A stretch of DNA of 64,000 nucleotides from Diaporthe sp. PMI_573 (GCA_021399435.1 JAJTUP010000046.1:124001-188000), one strand, 5' to 3'. Numbered from the stretch's first letter, positions 1 to 10,989 are shown. Notes: a model not told the origin generated them from the sequence alone. Translations and numbers: made by a program.

Positions 1-475
1 CACATACACCATCGTCCCACGGGCTCTTGAAGGCCGCTTTGGTGGAGATTGGGGCGGGCGCGGCCAGAGGCGATGCTGTCGCCAGTCCTCCGAGGTCGTC
101 CTGGGCGCGGACCTGCAGGAGCAGCTTTGCGGCCTCGAACGGCTGGGCCAGGAAGACGGAGGAGTACTTCCAGATGAGCTCGTCGACGACATCCTTGACG
201 GAGCGGACGACAGAGGGCGAGGGGTCGGAGATGTAGTCCTTGTAGTCGAGATCGGAGAAGATGTCGCGTGCCTTTGACGCGTACTGGCCGGGGGGGCTGG
301 CATGTGACGGCGAGGGCGACGAGGACGATGGCGACGGCGTCGTGCGGGAGAAGGCGGTGGGGCCGGGGATGTTGGATGGCTGGGTGGCCTGGTCGCCTAT
401 GGTGGGAGGGATGTAGTATGGTCGGAGGGGGTTGACCCCTTGCCGGCTGCTGGAGCCATTGCCGTTGATTGACAT
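1..475 (-). CDS. UGO1: UGO1-like mitochondrial outer-membrane fusion protein, 5' part only
   Basis: Seen: a minus-strand frame opens at ATG 475-473 and runs without a stop for 156 codons to the window edge. A GTATGT donor read from positions 7-2 suggests that exon 1 ends near position 8. The N-terminus starts MSINGNGSS and contains NPLRPYYIPPTIG, then a Ser/Pro linker, then KARDIFSDLDYKDYI and DELIWKYSSVFLAQPFE. Known: this arrangement is typical of filamentous-fungal Ugo1 proteins, modified mitochondrial carriers of the outer membrane that link the Fzo1 and Mgm1 fusion machineries. The AQPFE.AK stretch is the start of the carrier-like fold. The carrier repeats and the C-terminus lie outside the window, so the call rests on the N-terminal 156 residues. 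Confidence 0.75.
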   Translation of the reverse strand, partial: MSINGNGSSSRQGVNPLRPYYIPPTIGDQATQPSNIPGPTAFSRTTPSPSSSSPSPSHASPPGQYASKARDIFSDLDYKDYISDPSPSVVRSVKDVVDELIWKYSSVFLAQPFEAAKLLLQVRAQDDLGGLATASPLAAPAPISTKAAFKSPWDDGVC

Positions 476-1500
476 TTTCTGGATGGGCGATTTGCAGCCG
501 GATGAGGGTGGGTGGGTGTGCAAGTGTGTGTCAAGAGATGGTTTATTTCGTTGGGACAGTGGCGATCATGGTCTCGTGGGATCGTTATGAATTGGTGGTG
601 GTCGTAAAGGTAGGCGTTGTCGAGATGAAGTGGTGGTTGTGGTTTGTGGTGGTGATGTTTGAATGTGGTGTGTGGGTTTTGGTCGTGTTCGGTGATGCGA
701 TTCGATGATGCGACGCGATGCGATGGGGCTTTCGGCGGGGAAAGCGGCGAAGAGCTTTCAGAGGTGCGTCGCCCACTTTTGGAAGGATGTGATGGATCGA
801 TAAGAGCAGTGGGAAGGTAATACACAGTAAACAAGCTCTAGCCTGGGGGTCGCGTCATGCACCTGTTGGGCTCGAGTTGGAAGTGCATAAACTCTCATCA
901 TGCCGTACTTTCTGCTAGTGTAGACCATTCCTTCCCATTATCTGCCCGTCCTTGTTATGAGATGCCTGCCGTCTACGGAGCAGATACAACGGAGTCACCC
1001 CTCCAAAGGCGTTCCTTCCCAGTGGCAGTGGATTACATGATGGACTGCTATCGATAAGAGCAACCCGATCATCCCTGTCACGAATTTTGCTGACGATCCC
1101 GAGCTCTTGCATTGGCGTTGCACAGGTTGCACAGGGCGGGACCGGCAGAAGACCGACTCACACCTTCAAACGGCCAGTCCTGTTGCGCCTCAATATCCCG
1201 CTGCAGCCAACATGCATTGACAGCCAGAGCAGCAGTCACATTTCCACCTCAGCGCATTGGCTGTACCGACCACACCTCGCACACTTGCGCATTGGAAGCC
1301 TTCAGTCTAGGCTGCTGCTGCTGCTGTTGGCGAGGCAGAACCACGAGGTCCTGCTCCAGATCCCGACTCCCATATCTATAGAGACCACAAAACCCCTCCT
1401 TCTTCTGTTGGATCTCTACCTTCTCCTCCTCCTCCTCCTCTTCCTCGTTCTTCTCTTCCTCCTCCCTCCCCCTATATCGCTCCTTCCCCTTCCCACAGCC
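476..1500. promoter_or_regulatory. Divergent intergenic region UGO1/YAH1
   Basis: Seen: about 1 kb separates the two divergent starts, and I see no convincing gene in it. A long pyrimidine-rich tract (roughly 1396-1494, repeated CTC/CTT units) abuts the YAH1 start, which is common in strongly expressed fungal genes. The 1087-1500 stretch stays open in the YAH1 frame but is low-complexity and is most likely 5'UTR. Confidence 0.5.
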
Positions 1501-2179
1501 ATGGCAGCACCACGAACCTTTGCGCGGGCTTTGACGCGCATTAGGCCGTCCTCAACACCAACGCCTTCTCCACAAAGTCTTCGCCGGTTCGGAAGCACGA
1601 ACGCCGGTCCCACAATATCGCCCAAGGCCCTCGCCTCTTCGACGACCCTCCGCCTCTCCCCCCGAGCCATCCGAACCGCCCCCTCGATATCCGTGCGATC
1701 ATTCTCCTCGACCCCCTCCACACGGCATGGCCACGTCGACCCGCCAAAGCCGGGCGAGGAGCTCTGGGTCACCTTTATCGACAAGGACGGCCACGAACAC
1801 AAGGTGGCCGTGTCAAAGGGCGATAACCTGCTCGACATAGCCCAGGCCCATGACCTCGAGATGGAAGGTACACACACACACTTTGCCCCCGCAGCTGTGA
1901 GCCTTGCTTTCTCATCGAGCTGACATTTTCCTTCCTGTCACAGGTGCGTGTGGCGGGTCTTGCGCTTGCTCCACATGTCATGTTATCGTAGAAAACGAGG
2001 ACCTCTACGATAAGATGCCGGAGCCCGACGATGACGAGAACGACATGCTGGATCTTGCCTTCGGCCTGACGGAGACGAGTCGCCTGGGGTGTCAGGTCGT
2101 CATGACGCCGGAGCTGGATGGGTTGGTGGTGAAGCTACCGTCCATGACCAGGAATCTGCAGGCTAGCGACTTCAAATAG
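1501..2179 (+). CDS. YAH1: Mitochondrial [2Fe-2S] ferredoxin (adrenodoxin type)
   Basis: Join 1501-1867 and 1944-2179 (200 aa); the intron has a GTACAC donor and a CACAG acceptor. Residues 1 to about 75 form a Ser/Arg/Pro-rich mitochondrial presequence. The mature domain starts near [13 protein letters not shown]. The iron-sulphur cluster loop is encoded across the splice ([15 protein letters not shown]) and supplies the Cys ligands in the CX5CX2C pattern. A later conserved block, [16 protein letters not shown] followed by SRLGCQ, supplies the fourth ligand. Known: Yah1 receives electrons from Arh1 and feeds Fe-S cluster assembly, heme A and coenzyme Q synthesis in the matrix. The ATG at 1501 sits in good context and directly begins the presequence; no upstream in-frame ATG gives a better targeting signal. 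The near-identity of the cluster loop to yeast Yah1 makes the call secure. Confidence 0.95.
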
Positions 2180-2531
2180 GAAAAGAGACGGATAGACACA
2201 CCATGATCAAGAAGGACGAGAGGGCTGGATGCAGTCCCAGACACGCCTGGGCATCTGTCGTGGACGACACTGGCCAGGCGCAAAACACGATGGTCTACTG
2301 GCCAGATGCACGCTGGCCATAATCATCTAATGAGTCCCCATTCCGGGATGGGGGCCAACTTGTATATGTATGTACACGTATTGTCACGACGCCGTGCTAT
2401 GCGCCGGCAAAAGGGGGGGCATGCTGAGTGGGCAGGATGATGCCCAACATGCCTCTCTCTCGAATTAGAGAACCCTACTCTCGACAATTGATATGGATAT
2501 GTTCAAATCCCACCCCCCTCCCCCCACAGGA
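2180..2531. other. Convergent 3' region between YAH1 and RRP15
   Basis: About 350 bp lie between two convergent stop codons. I see only presumptive 3'UTRs and polyadenylation signals of low specificity, and no gene. Confidence 0.5.
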
Positions 2532-3608
2532 TCAAGCCTCCTCTATGGGCCCCTTCTTGAGCCCGCCGCCCCCGGACGCAATCAGGTCCAGGAAGCCCTT
2601 CTTGCTCATCTCGGTGACCTTGTCCTTCTTGTTGTCCATGCCGATGACGCCCTGCTTCCGCGCCACCCGCTCCGCCTCGGCGGCCTTGACCTGCGCCGTC
2701 CGGAACGCGTTGAACAGCTGCACCACACCCCTCTGCGCCACCTTGCGCAGCCTCCTCTCCGTCGCCAATACCTCGGCCGTCGTCTCCCCGTCCGCGTCGG
2801 CGACGCTGACCACCTTCCCCGTCACGGGGTTCACGTTGGAGAAGGTGGCGTTTGTCGCCACCAGCACGTCCCGCACCCGCCCCTTCTCCATGGCCCTCTG
2901 CCTCTGCTCCCGCATCTTCCTCCGCGCCTTGCGGTCCAGGTCCTCGTCCAGCACCTGCCGCACCCGCTCGCGCGCCTCCGCGCTCCGCGCCAGCACGGGG
3001 TCCGCCCGGTTCTTGCCCGAGATCTTGGTCCCCAGGATCTTGGTCATGGACGTCGAGAAGGCCTCCGGGTCGTTGCGCTTGTTTTTTGACGTGCGCTTGA
3101 GCAGGGCGTGGTCGTCTCCACCCCGCGCGTCTCCCCCGTCCCCGCTGTGCCCGTCGGAGCTGAGCTCGCCGTCTAGGTCGGAATACTCGTCGTTCTCGCC
3201 CTCGTCGTCATCCCCGCTCTGATCTTGTTTCTCATCCCAGCCTGATTTGGATCTTGATGCCGGCGCGTCCTTGGCGAGCTTGTTCGCCGGTACATCCCTC
3301 GCTATCGGCTGTGGCCTCGCGGGCTTTGTCCTTGTTGCCCTTGGCCTCTCGTCCTCCGAGCTTGACATTGAACCAACGGAGTCGGCGTCGGACCCCGAGT
3401 CCCCGCCGTCGTCTGCCTGGGCGTTGTGGATGTCATCGTCGTCTGAGTCTAGCAGGTTGACTGCCTGGAACTCTTGCGCGTCGTCGGATTCGTCGCCGCG
3501 GCTGGGGGTTTGCTGCTTCTTCTGCTTCTTCTGCTTTTTCAGTGGGGGTGCTGCTTTGGATTTTGAGGCATCGTCTCGCGATCGTTTCTTATATGTTGTG
3601 CCGGCCAT
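2532..3608 (-). CDS. RRP15: Ribosomal RNA-processing protein Rrp15
   Basis: Single exon, 358 aa. The N-terminal half is Lys/Arg- and Asp/Glu-rich low-complexity sequence with basic nuclear-localisation patches (KKQKKQKK). The C-terminal half is the Rrp15p domain: FSTSMTKILGTKIS near residues 185-198, then a basic helix KARRKMREQRQRAMEKGRVRDV, a VNPVTGKVV turn, and ERRLRKVAQRGVVQLFNAFR followed by a conserved C-terminal MSKKGFLDLI box. Known: Rrp15 is a nucleolar pre-60S factor required for 27S pre-rRNA processing. The start is the ATG at 3608, the only one upstream of the basic N-terminus. The opposite strand is open over much of this gene, but that reflects its high GC content at third positions. 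Confidence 0.92.
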   Translation of the reverse strand: MAGTTYKKRSRDDASKSKAAPPLKKQKKQKKQQTPSRGDESDDAQEFQAVNLLDSDDDDIHNAQADDGGDSGSDADSVGSMSSSEDERPRATRTKPARPQPIARDVPANKLAKDAPASRSKSGWDEKQDQSGDDDEGENDEYSDLDGELSSDGHSGDGGDARGGDDHALLKRTSKNKRNDPEAFSTSMTKILGTKISGKNRADPVLARSAEARERVRQVLDEDLDRKARRKMREQRQRAMEKGRVRDVLVATNATFSNVNPVTGKVVSVADADGETTAEVLATERRLRKVAQRGVVQLFNAFRTAQVKAAEAERVARKQGVIGMDNKKDKVTEMSKKGFLDLIASGGGGLKKGPIEEA

Positions 3609-4976
3609 GATGTGAACTATTCGAGGTGTGTGCCGCGATGTTGGTTGGCTGGTGGAATGACTGGTGGTGGGTAGTGAGGTGGGCGTACAAAGAGCACAGC
3701 AAAGGTGGTGAGTTGCGGTTATTCTGCCGCGGAAATTTTTGGCGGTGGCAGGCCAGGGTCCCTGAGCACTTGGTGCTGCTATCTTCTTATCGTTGTACCT
3801 ATGTAGTTGTACCTATGTACCTCCGCTGCCCCACACCTTCTCGTCCGGGACAACTGCTCCACGTTAATTAGTCCTACCTACTTCTGTGAACCCAAGGCTT
3901 AATATCCGGGGCACGGCCAACAGGTGTGTAATACAGCTTGCCTTGGAAAGCTTAGGACTCTAAGCCATTGGCTCTCTGGAAAGCAGTTCGAACCCTCGTG
4001 TCACCGTCAAGGGTCCACCGTGAATGAAGGATTATACCACTTCACATCTGGCATGTCAACTCAACTGAATCAATTGATCCCGCCCCGTTGCACTGATGGT
4101 TGCTTTTTTGCGGACCAATATCCTGCTGTGTGCCGCAGATGTCTACAAGACTCACATCCAGAGACGGTGCCTCCCCGGATGGCTTGAGCCTTGAAAGCTG
4201 ACCAGATGTGAGCACTCATTTCTAAAAGCAAAGCTGGAAAACCTGTAATGTATCCATGGCCATCGACTGCTCTAGACTCCTGTTGTACGACAGTAAGCAG
4301 CATAGATAAGTGTTTCACAAGTTGTGTCACTACAGGCCGTCACATTCTTTCAACACTATTGTCGGCAAATCTCCCTTGTTGGGAAAGACCATACTGCGGT
4401 GACCCGAAGCAAGGTAGAGATACGATCGTCTGCATCCGGGGGCCAGCATAAGAAACAAGGCAACATGTAATAAATCAGGACTTGGGGGCCAATTTGTGAG
4501 GGTGTGTAGGTAGTGTAGGCTTTGATACCCTTGCAATCGGTGTGTCCCGACGTGACCTGCAGGCCTATAACCACGCCCAGGTTCTTTCCATTGCGGCTCT
4601 GTCCGATCAGGCTTTGCGCTGTTGGTCGGTCAGGCTCTCGGCTGATGAACGACCAGAGCACGACAGATTGGTTCATATAAGTTGTGCCCAGGCCCACAGG
4701 AACTATTTTCTTAAAAAAAGAAATCCAGACTTGAATGCTACTCCCTCTTGTGACAACTTTTGATCCCCAAGTCCACACACAATATCTGCACCAAAGGTTT
4801 TGATTACCCACATCGTATTAGCTGTGTCATCTTTAAACCGCCCCCTTTAACACTAAAAGAAACCTTGCAGAGACTCGAAGTGAATTTGGCCCTCCTACTC
4901 CTAGAGGGTACCACCTGAAGGGTCCTTGCTCCAGGCTCCATCAACAGCCCCAGTTCGATGACTGGGCTCGAACAAG
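3609..4976. other. Intergenic region, no gene recognised
   Basis: About 1.4 kb between the divergent starts of RRP15 and the DUF2235-GTPase gene. Open frames here are short, lack codon bias and overlap on both strands. A GTTCGAACC stretch near 3986 has no pairing arms and is not a tRNA. Confidence 0.45.
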
Positions 4977-7900
4977 ATGACTGAAAATCCGCCGACTCGA
5001 CTAATCCTTTGTGTGGATGGTACCTGGTGTGATCCTAACGGTCCTTGGACTGCTTCCTCTGACAAAAGCAGACGCACTATCACAAATGTGTACAGGATTT
5101 ATGCAAGCATCCAACAGGGTGATCAGTGTTTCACCAACGGCAAGAGGTGAGTTCCATGGCCCAAGAACCTTGGAAGTCATATCGCGTTATCTTCTCTAAT
5201 GTGAAACCAACCTGCAGATATGATCAAGTTGTCAAATACTTCCCCGGTATCGCCGCCCGTGACGAGATCCGCTTATCCAAACGCATTCTTGAGGGGGCCT
5301 TCGGCAGTGAATGTCTCGGGCAAATCAAGCAGGTGTACCGCGAATGTTGCCTTCTCAATGGTAAAGAGGATGAAGTATGGATGTATGGATTCAGCCGCGG
5401 TGCCTACGTTGTACGAGCGGTTGCTGGCCTGCTCCACTACATTCGGGCTCTAGTCTCAGCCGAAGGTCCGGATAAGACTTTCGATCGAGACTTTGGGGAA
5501 GCTTTGAAAATTTACCGCAGGATGCAAAAGTCTGAGAAACTTGGAACAGGACAGGTGTGTAAATCACGCTGGACACATCTTTCCTAGAATGGCGTCTAAA
5601 CCTGACTTCATACTTACAGATACATTCCATGCTTGCCGCAAATACCAAACCGGCCCCAGCGATCAAATTCATCGGACTATTCGATACTGTCAAGGCTGTC
5701 AAGGATGAAAACCTCTACGACATCACCTTCAATAACTCGATCCAACACCTGCGACATGCCTTGGCTCTCAACGAGGACCGCGTACAGTTTCTTCCGGAAC
5801 ACTTGTACCCCAATCTAACCCAAGAGAGACCACTGCAGAAAATATCAATCCTGCAGAGCTGGTTTGTCGGTGCCCATAGCGACATGGGAGGGTCATCGGA
5901 GAAAGATGGATTGTCACTCTATCCCCTGCAGTGGATATTGATCGAAAGCCGGGACGCTGGACTCTGCCTGAAGTTTTTCGGATCTATTGGCGGGAGGGCA
6001 AGCATCGAAAATCCCCTGCTACTTACTGGCCTTGACAGCGCAGCTCATGAACCGTGGTGGTGTCAGACGTCTAACGGAGTGACTCTGAAGATGGTGGACA
6101 TACGACGAATCCACAGCGATCCATCAACCAAGAAGTACGAGATCTATATTAACAAGGCGAAGGCGTCTTTCTGGAGGAGAAAGCACCGCTCGCCCTTTGA
6201 CGAGCATGGTGATCTGAACGGCTTTTGCTCATTTGGTAAGCCTTGTCGAATCTGTGCTTGTCTCAGATCCATAATGAGGTTCCCAAATTGTGACCGCTAC
6301 AGATTTGAATCATCACTGACAGATTAATCAACTCAAAAGCTCCGCATGGTACCATAATCCATCCATCTGTCTATCTCTTGCTGGATAAGTACATTGGTAT
6401 CAGTTTGAACATGAAAGCGTTCCCGTTCCATCCCCATCTCGAAAGGTGGCGGCAGCGAACCTTGGGACAGCAAGACAATTCCGTCCTAGCGAGCATGGGC
6501 TTCTGGAACGACGCTGGAACGGCGGAACCAGAAGATCCAGGAGCGATTCGCATTCTCGTTTGTGGCAACGCGGGCGTGGGCAAGTCCTCGCTGATCAACA
6601 GAATCTTCGGGGTCAATGACGACGAGAGCCAGGCCCCAACACAGGTCTCTCACCGCAAGAGTGGGAAGCACAATGTCGCACAAGAGATTAGGTGGCATGG
6701 CCGGGACGATTTGGTCATTCATGATTCTGGTGGATTCGAAGCGGCCGGGGAGGAGGAATTCAAGGTGATTGAGGAGTTCCTCAAGCAAAATTCCGTGGAA
6801 ACGGAGCTTGAAAAGCGTCTACACGCCATCTGGTAAGCCTAACTGGAATCGAAAGTGTTGGAGCAACCCATGAGAGTGGCCACGATGCGATCACGAGAAG
6901 CTCGCTGACATTCTCACCATAGGTATTGTCTAGAGACCAATGACGCACGCCCTACGCAAAAGTCTACTTCGAAACTGTTCCCCATCATCTCTCAGTACGC
7001 CAGAGACATCCCCGTCATCGTAATTGCTACGAAGAAGGACGAGTTCGAGGGTGTTAAGGAAAAGGAAGCCCGCACCAGAATGCAGAGGGAAGGGAAGCAT
7101 GTCACGTTCGAAGCCATAGAACAAGAGGCTCAGGATCAGCTGTGTCTTCGGGTTCAGCAGATCGAGAGGGAGATTCTCTCCTTGGAAGGGGGCCGCTTTG
7201 ACGCTTGCGTTGCTATTTCAACAGGTTGGCCTATATTATTTGCCCGACTCGTTAATCTTCACTGACAATATTGAGCAGATGATGACCAGTCCATTAGGCA
7301 CCTCAGCAAGAAGACAGAGGAGACTTTTTCTCACGACAGGGTCAGGCTTCTCTATATCCGGGCCCAAGTGGCGCGGATCGATTCCAAGATCGACCTGGCC
7401 AAGGCTGAGACAATGCGAATCTACAAGAGTGTCCTAACTAGTTCATCCTCTCTGGCTGCGGCTCCTGTAATGATAACGACCAACCGCATGTCAGCAGCAA
7501 CCGATCTCTGCCGGGCGCTCATCACCTGCTTCGGCATGCCCAAGGTCAGTGCCGAGACCGCATTTTCGATATACAGGCAGACTATGCCCGACGACATCGG
7601 CAACGGTTTTGCCGTGGCATTTGCAGAGGCCTTCGCCGCCTTGGGCCTGTTCGGCACAATTATCACGGGTGGGATCGTACCAGTCTTCCTAGCTTCGGAA
7701 ATTGTCAACGTGCCACTCATCGTGCCTGCTAATGCGCGGCTGCTCCTCATGCTCGCGTCAGATCTCATCCTGATCTTCGCCCGTTCGTTCCGCGAGGCGT
7801 CGGCCAAGTGCGTCACGCAGCCTCTTGCCGGAGACGTGCAGCGTGCCACCAGCGCATACCGGGCGCACTGCAAAGAGGTTCACAGGCGAGTCTCGGAGCT

Positions 7901-8186
7901 GATTCGCAAGCGGGACGTTGTCAAGGCTTTCAAGGTCGGCGTCGTCGAGAAAGGATTTGCTGATATCATCGAAGAGTTCAAGAAGAAGATCATGGAGACC
8001 ATGCAAGCGCCAACGTCGGGCTCAACCTTCGTATCGGACAAGGGAGATGACATCATCTCCGCTGACATGGCTGATATCAAAGACGCCTTTGACTACGTAC
8101 ACGAGGTGAAGGAGCAGAAGACGGCCACCAAAGATGCTGGTCTCCCGCCCGAGTACGCTGCAATAGGTATCCGGAAAGACGTATGA
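4977..8186 (+). CDS. DUF2235 (Tle1-like) hydrolase fused to a P-loop GTPase
   Basis: Join 4977-5146, 5218-5554, 5620-6235, 6340-6832, 6923-7224, 7279-8186 (941 aa; all phases agree). Residues about 5-410 are an alpha/beta-hydrolase of the DUF2235/Tle1 type: LCVDGTWCD near the N-terminus, nucleophile motif GFSRGAY (Ser about 115), GLFDTVKAV (Asp about 190) and WFVGAHSDMGG (His about 256). Exon 4 encodes the end of this domain (APHGTIIHPSVYLLLDKY) and then, without a break, a GTPase: G1 GNAGVGKSS (about 449), switch/G3 HDSGGF, and G4 TKKD (about 576). Residues about 755-811 are strongly hydrophobic and may be membrane-inserting. The C-terminus is helical and charged. Known: DUF2235 includes type VI phospholipase effectors and many fungal proteins of unknown role. 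Inference: a nucleotide-gated lipase or signalling protein. The intron 3 acceptor (AAAAG, 20 nt after a CTGAC branch) is the least standard junction. Confidence 0.8.
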
Positions 8187-8710
8187 ATAGACTGCTACCG
8201 TTGTGACGGTACGGTTAGTATAGCTTAGTCCATACTACTGCAAGTAATTGATTGTGGGTCGATTCTTCTTACTGGTCATTTTCCGGACTGACGGGGCCTG
8301 ATTTCGCAGTTGTAGTCAAGCTGATATCAGGGGCCGGGGGGGGGGGTTCGTGTTTAATTCATTCACATACACTCACTGTACCATGAAGTTTAGCCGGGAA
8401 TCGAAGAAGTTCAGATCTGGAAATATCGGGCTTTACAGATGCTTCGCGAGAACTAATGGCCCATACAGGGGAGTACTCGGGCCCACCAGCCCTGTTGTGC
8501 CACTTGATACCTACAATACCTTCAGTGTCGTTCGTACCATTCCTTTGAAATATTTCCTGCTGGTGTTGTGGCCAGTGCATTCTCTTCGGGTCAGCTCCAA
8601 CGAAATCACCAGTCCCCAGTAGATTCACGCATCCGCCGTGAACAAAACAAATACTGCCCCGCCCTCCGCATCTCTATTTCGATGCATCTTCCTAGGGCTC
8701 ATTTAGAAGA
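8187..8710 (-). other. Intergenic with unassigned minus-strand open frame
   Basis: The minus strand is open from about 8662 down to a stop near 8359, with protein-like composition (GSICFVHGGCVNLLGTGDFV at its start and KWHNRAGG further on). It begins just after a TAG that could be an acceptor and might be a terminal exon of the secreted-protein gene immediately upstream on this strand. No donor of good quality joins them in frame, so I leave it unassigned. An 11-base G run occurs at 8336-8346. Confidence 0.3.
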
Positions 8711-9349
8711 TTAGGTATCGCGCGGGCCATTTAGTGGGAGCTGGGCAGGCCGGTCCATAAAGCTGGTTCGGTGCCCTGGGTGACAGCGAGATGCCTGCAT
8801 GCCAAGTCCGTCGCACGTTGCAACCCCGGAGCCGGAGCCATCACTCGGGAGAGGACCCCCGGGGAAGATTCGCAGGTTTGCCCAAAGTGGCCCATCTTTT
8901 ACTGGGCTGCAACCGTTGAAGGTTCTGTTGCTATTATAGTAGATGGTTCCATATTCGCCAATGACAAAGCCGCCGTCTCCTTCGGAGCGGGTGACGTTGG
9001 GGAGACAGATCAGATACGCTATTTACCTATGTGTTAGTCTGAAATTCTGAAATCAATTACTACGACATTCCTAGCCACTGATCACCACGGGAAAAGACTG
9101 ACGTCTGAATTCGCAGAGGGAACCATTGTAGTTCATCAGTGTCCCATTGTAAGAGATAACATAACGGCCCGACTCCAACGGGGTCCCCGCTGTCCCAGGC
9201 AGTTGTGTGCCATTCGGAGCAGAATATAGCGTGCCTGAAGTCGTGCTTATTCCGAACGGGCCACACACCGTGGGATCCCCAGGTGTATCGGAGACGGCAC
9301 CCGTAGCAAGGAGTGCTACCACGGTGGAGAGAAGAGCTATGACAGACAT
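8711..9349 (-). CDS. Small secreted Cys-containing protein, two exons
   Basis: Complement join 9349-9103 and 9018-8711 (184 aa). It starts MSVIALLSTVVALLATGAVS, a clear signal peptide. Exon 1 ends in phase 1 at a GTCAGT donor. The intron has a CTAAC branch site and an AATAG acceptor, and exon 2 continues CLPNVTRSEGDGGFVIGEYG to a TAA at 8713-8711. The mature protein has six Cys and several N-glycosylation sequons (NGT, NGS, NVT, NRT). Neither exon alone looks like a gene, but the joined frame is stop-free with good codon use. I recognise no family. A cell-wall or apoplastic effector role is only a guess. A further open stretch downstream on this strand (about 8662-8359) could mean that the gene has a third exon. 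Confidence 0.55.
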
Positions 9350-10251
9350 GTTGTAGTAATTCTTGAAGAGTGTCAAAAGGTAGCTCGATACTTCTTGAGG
9401 CCCTGGCTTTGTAGTCCCAGATTGCTGACCGTTAAATGCTGCCGCCTACGGGGGGCTTATGCTCCTCCGCCCTCCTGCGCATTGGCCCTGGGCCACATGA
9501 CGTCTGCATGAAAAGCAACCCTCCCCGCCTTACTACTTGCGCTAGTGAAGGCTTTTTCTGATGGATGGCCTGGTCATAAACACCAGCCGGCCTTGATAGC
9601 GATGAATGGCTGACTGCTTCCCAACTTTGTACAGCAGAATTAAACTCCACTGGGGCTTCACAATTGGATTTACTGATATGTGAGACGTTTATGCTGGCAT
9701 TCTTAACAAAGTGCAGAAAATGCACTTTGAAGTGCCCAGGTGCTCTACGAGGTACCTTCTTGTTATTATTTAGAAAGAAATCAACCAAACCAAACATCCC
9801 AGATTGGATAGCCGCACATTGCCGAAGTCTTTTCTTCATAATATATGGGTTCCTGCCGTCAACAACAATGCCAATACCGCTGGGTCAGTTACTCGTGGCC
9901 GGAGCAGAAGTGCTACTACAATTTCAAGAAGGTCTGGGGCTCCGGACAGCTAGAGACTGGTTGCACATCGCCGCGGGAAAATGCCTGGAGTGCCAACAAG
10001 GCTGTAGACCAACAGTCAAATCCACGCAATCGAATTTAACAAAGAGAGTCGCCTAGCTTGCAATAGCCTTGAACCTCAATGAGCTGGATATTTGGACATC
10101 ATTTCTAGAATGACATCAAACCTTGGGACTTAAACCAATTTACTCAGTCCTCCGTGCTACTAGTAGCGCTCGACAAGTAGGTCATGTCAAAATGGCATCC
10201 CAGTAGTAGAATATTAGAAGCATATATGGTCTAATAATTGCTTTGTTTACA
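9350..10251. other. Intergenic, AT-richer, no gene recognised
   Basis: Roughly 900 bp with several short open frames on both strands, none with a recognisable domain. A plus-strand frame at 9845-10036 has four Cys but no signal peptide. Confidence 0.35.
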
Positions 10252-10869
10252 TCACCTAAAGGTATCGCCTGCTAGGAGGTGGCCTTCCCTGTTGACATAA
10301 CTATACCAGGTAGGATTTTCTGCAGTTTTAAAAAGTCCAATATCATCGTTTATCCGAAAATAAGTATAGATAGCCGCTGGATCGGGGCAAAGAACATTAA
10401 AAGTAAGATAATCGCTCATTTGAGTTGTAACAGCGGCTTGCGGCCGTAATACATTGCTGTTGATCGGCACTGTGTCCATAAAGGATTGATCATGAACATT
10501 CTCTAGGGCACTGTCTATTGAACCCAAAATGTGTGAGCCAGGCCCTCACTGTTGAAAAGTAAGTAAACTATTTGCCCCCAACCCAGTGTGAAGGTCGAAA
10601 CAAGCATAGAGGCTGCCCTGAATCTTAACACACCTATCATGGAACCACGAGGCCACCTCATTTTTATTATACCACTTTGAGGCAGGTTTCGGATGCCATT
10701 TGTCTATTCTAGAAAAACGACGTTGCAGTGGTTGGTTGATTCTTGGTTCAGCCGTCCTCGATGCTCTTGGCAGTTGAAAAGATTGTAAAATCAACCCCCC
10801 CCTCCCTTTAGCATATGACTGCATTATGAAACTCCACCACAGAAGTATGGCGTTTTTGAGTACCATGGA
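10252..10869 (-). pseudogene. Broken open frame with one in-frame TGA (unknown family)
   Basis: On the minus strand one frame runs from a possible ATG near 10864 (MVLKNAILLWW) through KWYNKNEVASWFHDRC and CFDLHTGLGANSLLTFQQ. It meets a TGA at 10548-10546, then continues in the same frame through GSHILGSIDSALENV, TQMSDYLTFNVLCPDP and WYSYVNREGHLLAGDTFR to a stop at 10254-10252. The two halves have protein-like composition, and the TGA could come from CGA by a single C-to-T change, as RIP or deamination would produce. An intron covering the stop is possible, but I see no clear donor and acceptor. I do not recognise the family. Confidence 0.35.
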
Positions 10870-10989
10870 CTCACTGTGCTGAATGTGTGAAAAAGGAGTG
10901 GCAAGGTAGTGATACTTTCGAAACAGATGTGATCCGTCAATGTTGCTGCCTGGCGCCCAGCCCACTCTTCCTTCGGGTCTCGGGACCAC

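Noticed and set aside
1087..1500. N-terminal extension of the YAH1 frame
   Set aside because: Low-complexity Leu-rich translation of a pyrimidine tract. The ATG at 1501 directly precedes a proper presequence.
2428..3615. Long plus-strand open frames opposite RRP15
   Set aside because: They are antisense shadows: the minus-strand frame has the full Rrp15 domain and the plus-strand products have no family motif.
3960..4010. GTTCGAACC stretch resembling a tRNA T-loop
   Set aside because: No pairing T-stem, D-arm or acceptor stem around it.
9845..10036. Small plus-strand Cys-containing frame
   Set aside because: Four Cys but no signal peptide, no splice continuation and atypical composition.
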